This document shows positions 4,067 through 5,077 of a stretch of DNA of 5,077 nt, piece by piece. The stretch is taken from positions 1-5,077 of the forward strand of contig JALOQH010000045.1 in the NCBI GenBank assembly GCA_025453475.1, in the 5' to 3' direction. Both the position numbers and the translations under genes were made by a program. Source of the stretch: an archaeon. Lineage in GTDB: Archaea; Nanobdellota; Nanobdellia; Pacearchaeales; GW2011-AR1. Below the pieces are notes generated by a model. The model was not told the DNA's origin. It saw only the letters and a list, made by a program, of their open reading frames with translations, and did no database searches. Each line of letters opens with the position of its first letter. Positions within the stretch are counted from its first letter, which is position 1.

Positions 4067-5077
4067 AATTGACAAAAAGGATGAGAAGAAAGATGCAAGG
4101 AAGAGCGACGAGATAAAACTGAAAGTTGTTGAGGCTTTGCAGGACGATGCTTACAAGGGAATCGCGAGAATTGACCCTGGCTTGATGAGGGCAATGGGCC
4201 TGAATCGGGGAGATGTTATTTCGATAAGCGGCGCGAGAGAGACTGTTGCAATTGTTGACCGGGCGTATCCTGCAGATGTTGGAGAGGGGATAATCAGAAT
4301 TGATGGTTTGATAAGGAGAAATGCTAAAACTAGCGTAGGCGAGAGCATTGCTGTAAAGAAAGCAGCTGCAAAACCTGCCCAGAAAATCGCAATTGCTCCT
4401 GCACAGCAGGGAATAATGGTTCAGGGCGACCCTGAGATGTTCAAGAACGGGCTGCTTGGGAGAGCGGTTGTGAAAGGAGATATAATTTCTCTTGGAGGGG
4501 TGCAGAGAAGAAGAGATTTAATGGGGGAGGGCATGCCCGATATTTTCGGGGATTTGCAGGATTTGTTCGGACCTGGTTTCGGATTTTCAGGATTTCAGCA
4601 ATTGAAATTTGTGGTTGTGTCAACAACGCCAAACCAGCCCAGCATAATCGGGGAGGATACAGAAGTTGTTGTCAATCCGAAGGCTGTTGAGGTTTCAGGC
4701 GAGGAGAGTGTTCCTGATGTCACTTACGAGGATATAGGGGGATTGACAGACGAGGTAAAGAAAATAAGGGAAATGGTGGAGCTGCCATTAAAGCATCCAG
4801 AGGTGTTCGACAGACTTGGCATTGAGCCTCCGAAAGGAGTTTTACTGTATGGGCCTCCAGGAACAGGCAAGACGTTGCTTGCCAAGGCTGTCGCAAATGA
4901 AACAGAAGACAATTTTATTCTATTAAACGGACCAGAAATAATGAGCAAGTTTTATGGAGAGTCTGAGAAAAAGATAAGAGATATTTTTGATGATGCAGAG
5001 AAAAATGCGCCGAGCATTATTTTTATTGATGAGATTGATGCGATAGCTCCGAAAAGAGAAGAGGTGCAGGGAGAAGT
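4056..5077 (+). CDS. cdc48: CDC48/VAT-type AAA+ ATPase (N-terminal part, 3' truncated by window edge)
   Basis: This is a cytoplasmic hexameric unfoldase that pulls proteins through a central pore using ATP, feeding the archaeal proteasome or dismantling complexes. The first 340 codons are present, ending inside D1. Residues 1-19 are a charged lead. A double-psi beta-barrel N subdomain follows (about 20-105; key stretch IARIDPGLMRAMGLNRGD), then the second N subdomain (about 106-215) with LKFVVVSTTP. D1 starts near 230 with VTYEDIGGL. Walker A is GPPGTGKT at 266-273, the pore loop is KFYGES with F299-Y300, and Walker B is IIFIDEID at 321-328. Sensor residues, arginine fingers and D2 lie beyond the window. 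Residues about 149-182 form a Gly/Phe/Asp-rich insertion within the N domain. The start is set by an AGGAGG 9 nt upstream; it overlaps the regulator gene by 11 nt, implying coupled expression. Confidence 0.95.
   Translation, partial: MADRIDKKDEKKDARKSDEIKLKVVEALQDDAYKGIARIDPGLMRAMGLNRGDVISISGARETVAIVDRAYPADVGEGIIRIDGLIRRNAKTSVGESIAVKKAAAKPAQKIAIAPAQQGIMVQGDPEMFKNGLLGRAVVKGDIISLGGVQRRRDLMGEGMPDIFGDLQDLFGPGFGFSGFQQLKFVVVSTTPNQPSIIGEDTEVVVNPKAVEVSGEESVPDVTYEDIGGLTDEVKKIREMVELPLKHPEVFDRLGIEPPKGVLLYGPPGTGKTLLAKAVANETEDNFILLNGPEIMSKFYGESEKKIRDIFDDAEKNAPSIIFIDEIDAIAPKREEVQGE

Noticed and set aside
3787..4194. Antisense Ser-rich open frame of 135 codons opposite the regulator and CDC48 start
   Set aside because: Its Ser and Leu runs are the mirror of the GAG/GAA/AAG-rich coding strand; the + strand carries recognisable zinc-ribbon, AbrB and CDC48 motifs, and the antisense frame has no family signature.

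Overview
The window is archaeal. Evidence: a signal peptidase of the archaeal/eukaryotic S26B type (His in place of the bacterial Lys general base), transcription factor S, a CDC48/VAT-type AAA+ ATPase, a tRNA-Lys gene split by an intron at the canonical archaeal 37/38 position, TATA-like boxes about 25-30 bp upstream of start codons (leaderless transcription), and a T-run directly after the tRNA. Very short spacers and the style of the signal peptidase and of the zinc-ribbon small proteins suggest a DPANN lineage (for example Woesearchaeota or Pacearchaeota). That placement is an impression from family style, not a demonstrated assignment.

Layout. Bases 1-368 (+) hold the C-terminal part of the signal peptidase. 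Bases 401-709 (+) encode a complete transcription factor S with its own TATA-like box. A perfect hairpin centred on its stop codon separates it from a convergent HD-domain phosphohydrolase gene (741-1313, -). That gene begins only 10 nt after a tRNA-Lys(CUU) gene (1324-1450, -) with a 52-nt intron. Upstream on the same strand is a two-gene unit: a 12-helix MFS permease (2177/2175-3575, -) whose stop codon overlaps the start of a zinc-ribbon plus Hsp20-like protein (1504-2175, -). Divergent from it, across an 83-bp intergenic region, lies a second two-gene unit: a zinc-ribbon plus AbrB-fold regulator (3659-4066, +) overlapping by 11 nt the start of a CDC48-type AAA+ unfoldase (4056 to the window edge, +). 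No gene-free stretch exceeds 300 bases.

Most notable is the divergent region at 3576-3658. It carries a perfect inverted repeat (GTGTATAC, 6-nt spacer, GTATACAC; 3610-3631) that contains the regulator's probable TATA element and abuts the permease's TATA box. The flanking units encode a DNA-binding regulator, an AAA+ unfoldase and a small-heat-shock-like protein. The same trio (regulator, Hsp20, AAA+ ATPase) is controlled by Phr in Pyrococcus, but Phr is an unrelated winged-helix protein. The inference is a self-contained proteostasis or stress circuit controlled by an AbrB-fold, zinc-ribbon regulator. This is a hypothesis and needs comparative genomics and binding data.

Three genes here (HD protein, Zn-Hsp20 protein, permease) have an in-frame TTG a few codons upstream of an ATG. 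In each case the spacing of neighbouring signals favours the ATG, which is used in this annotation.
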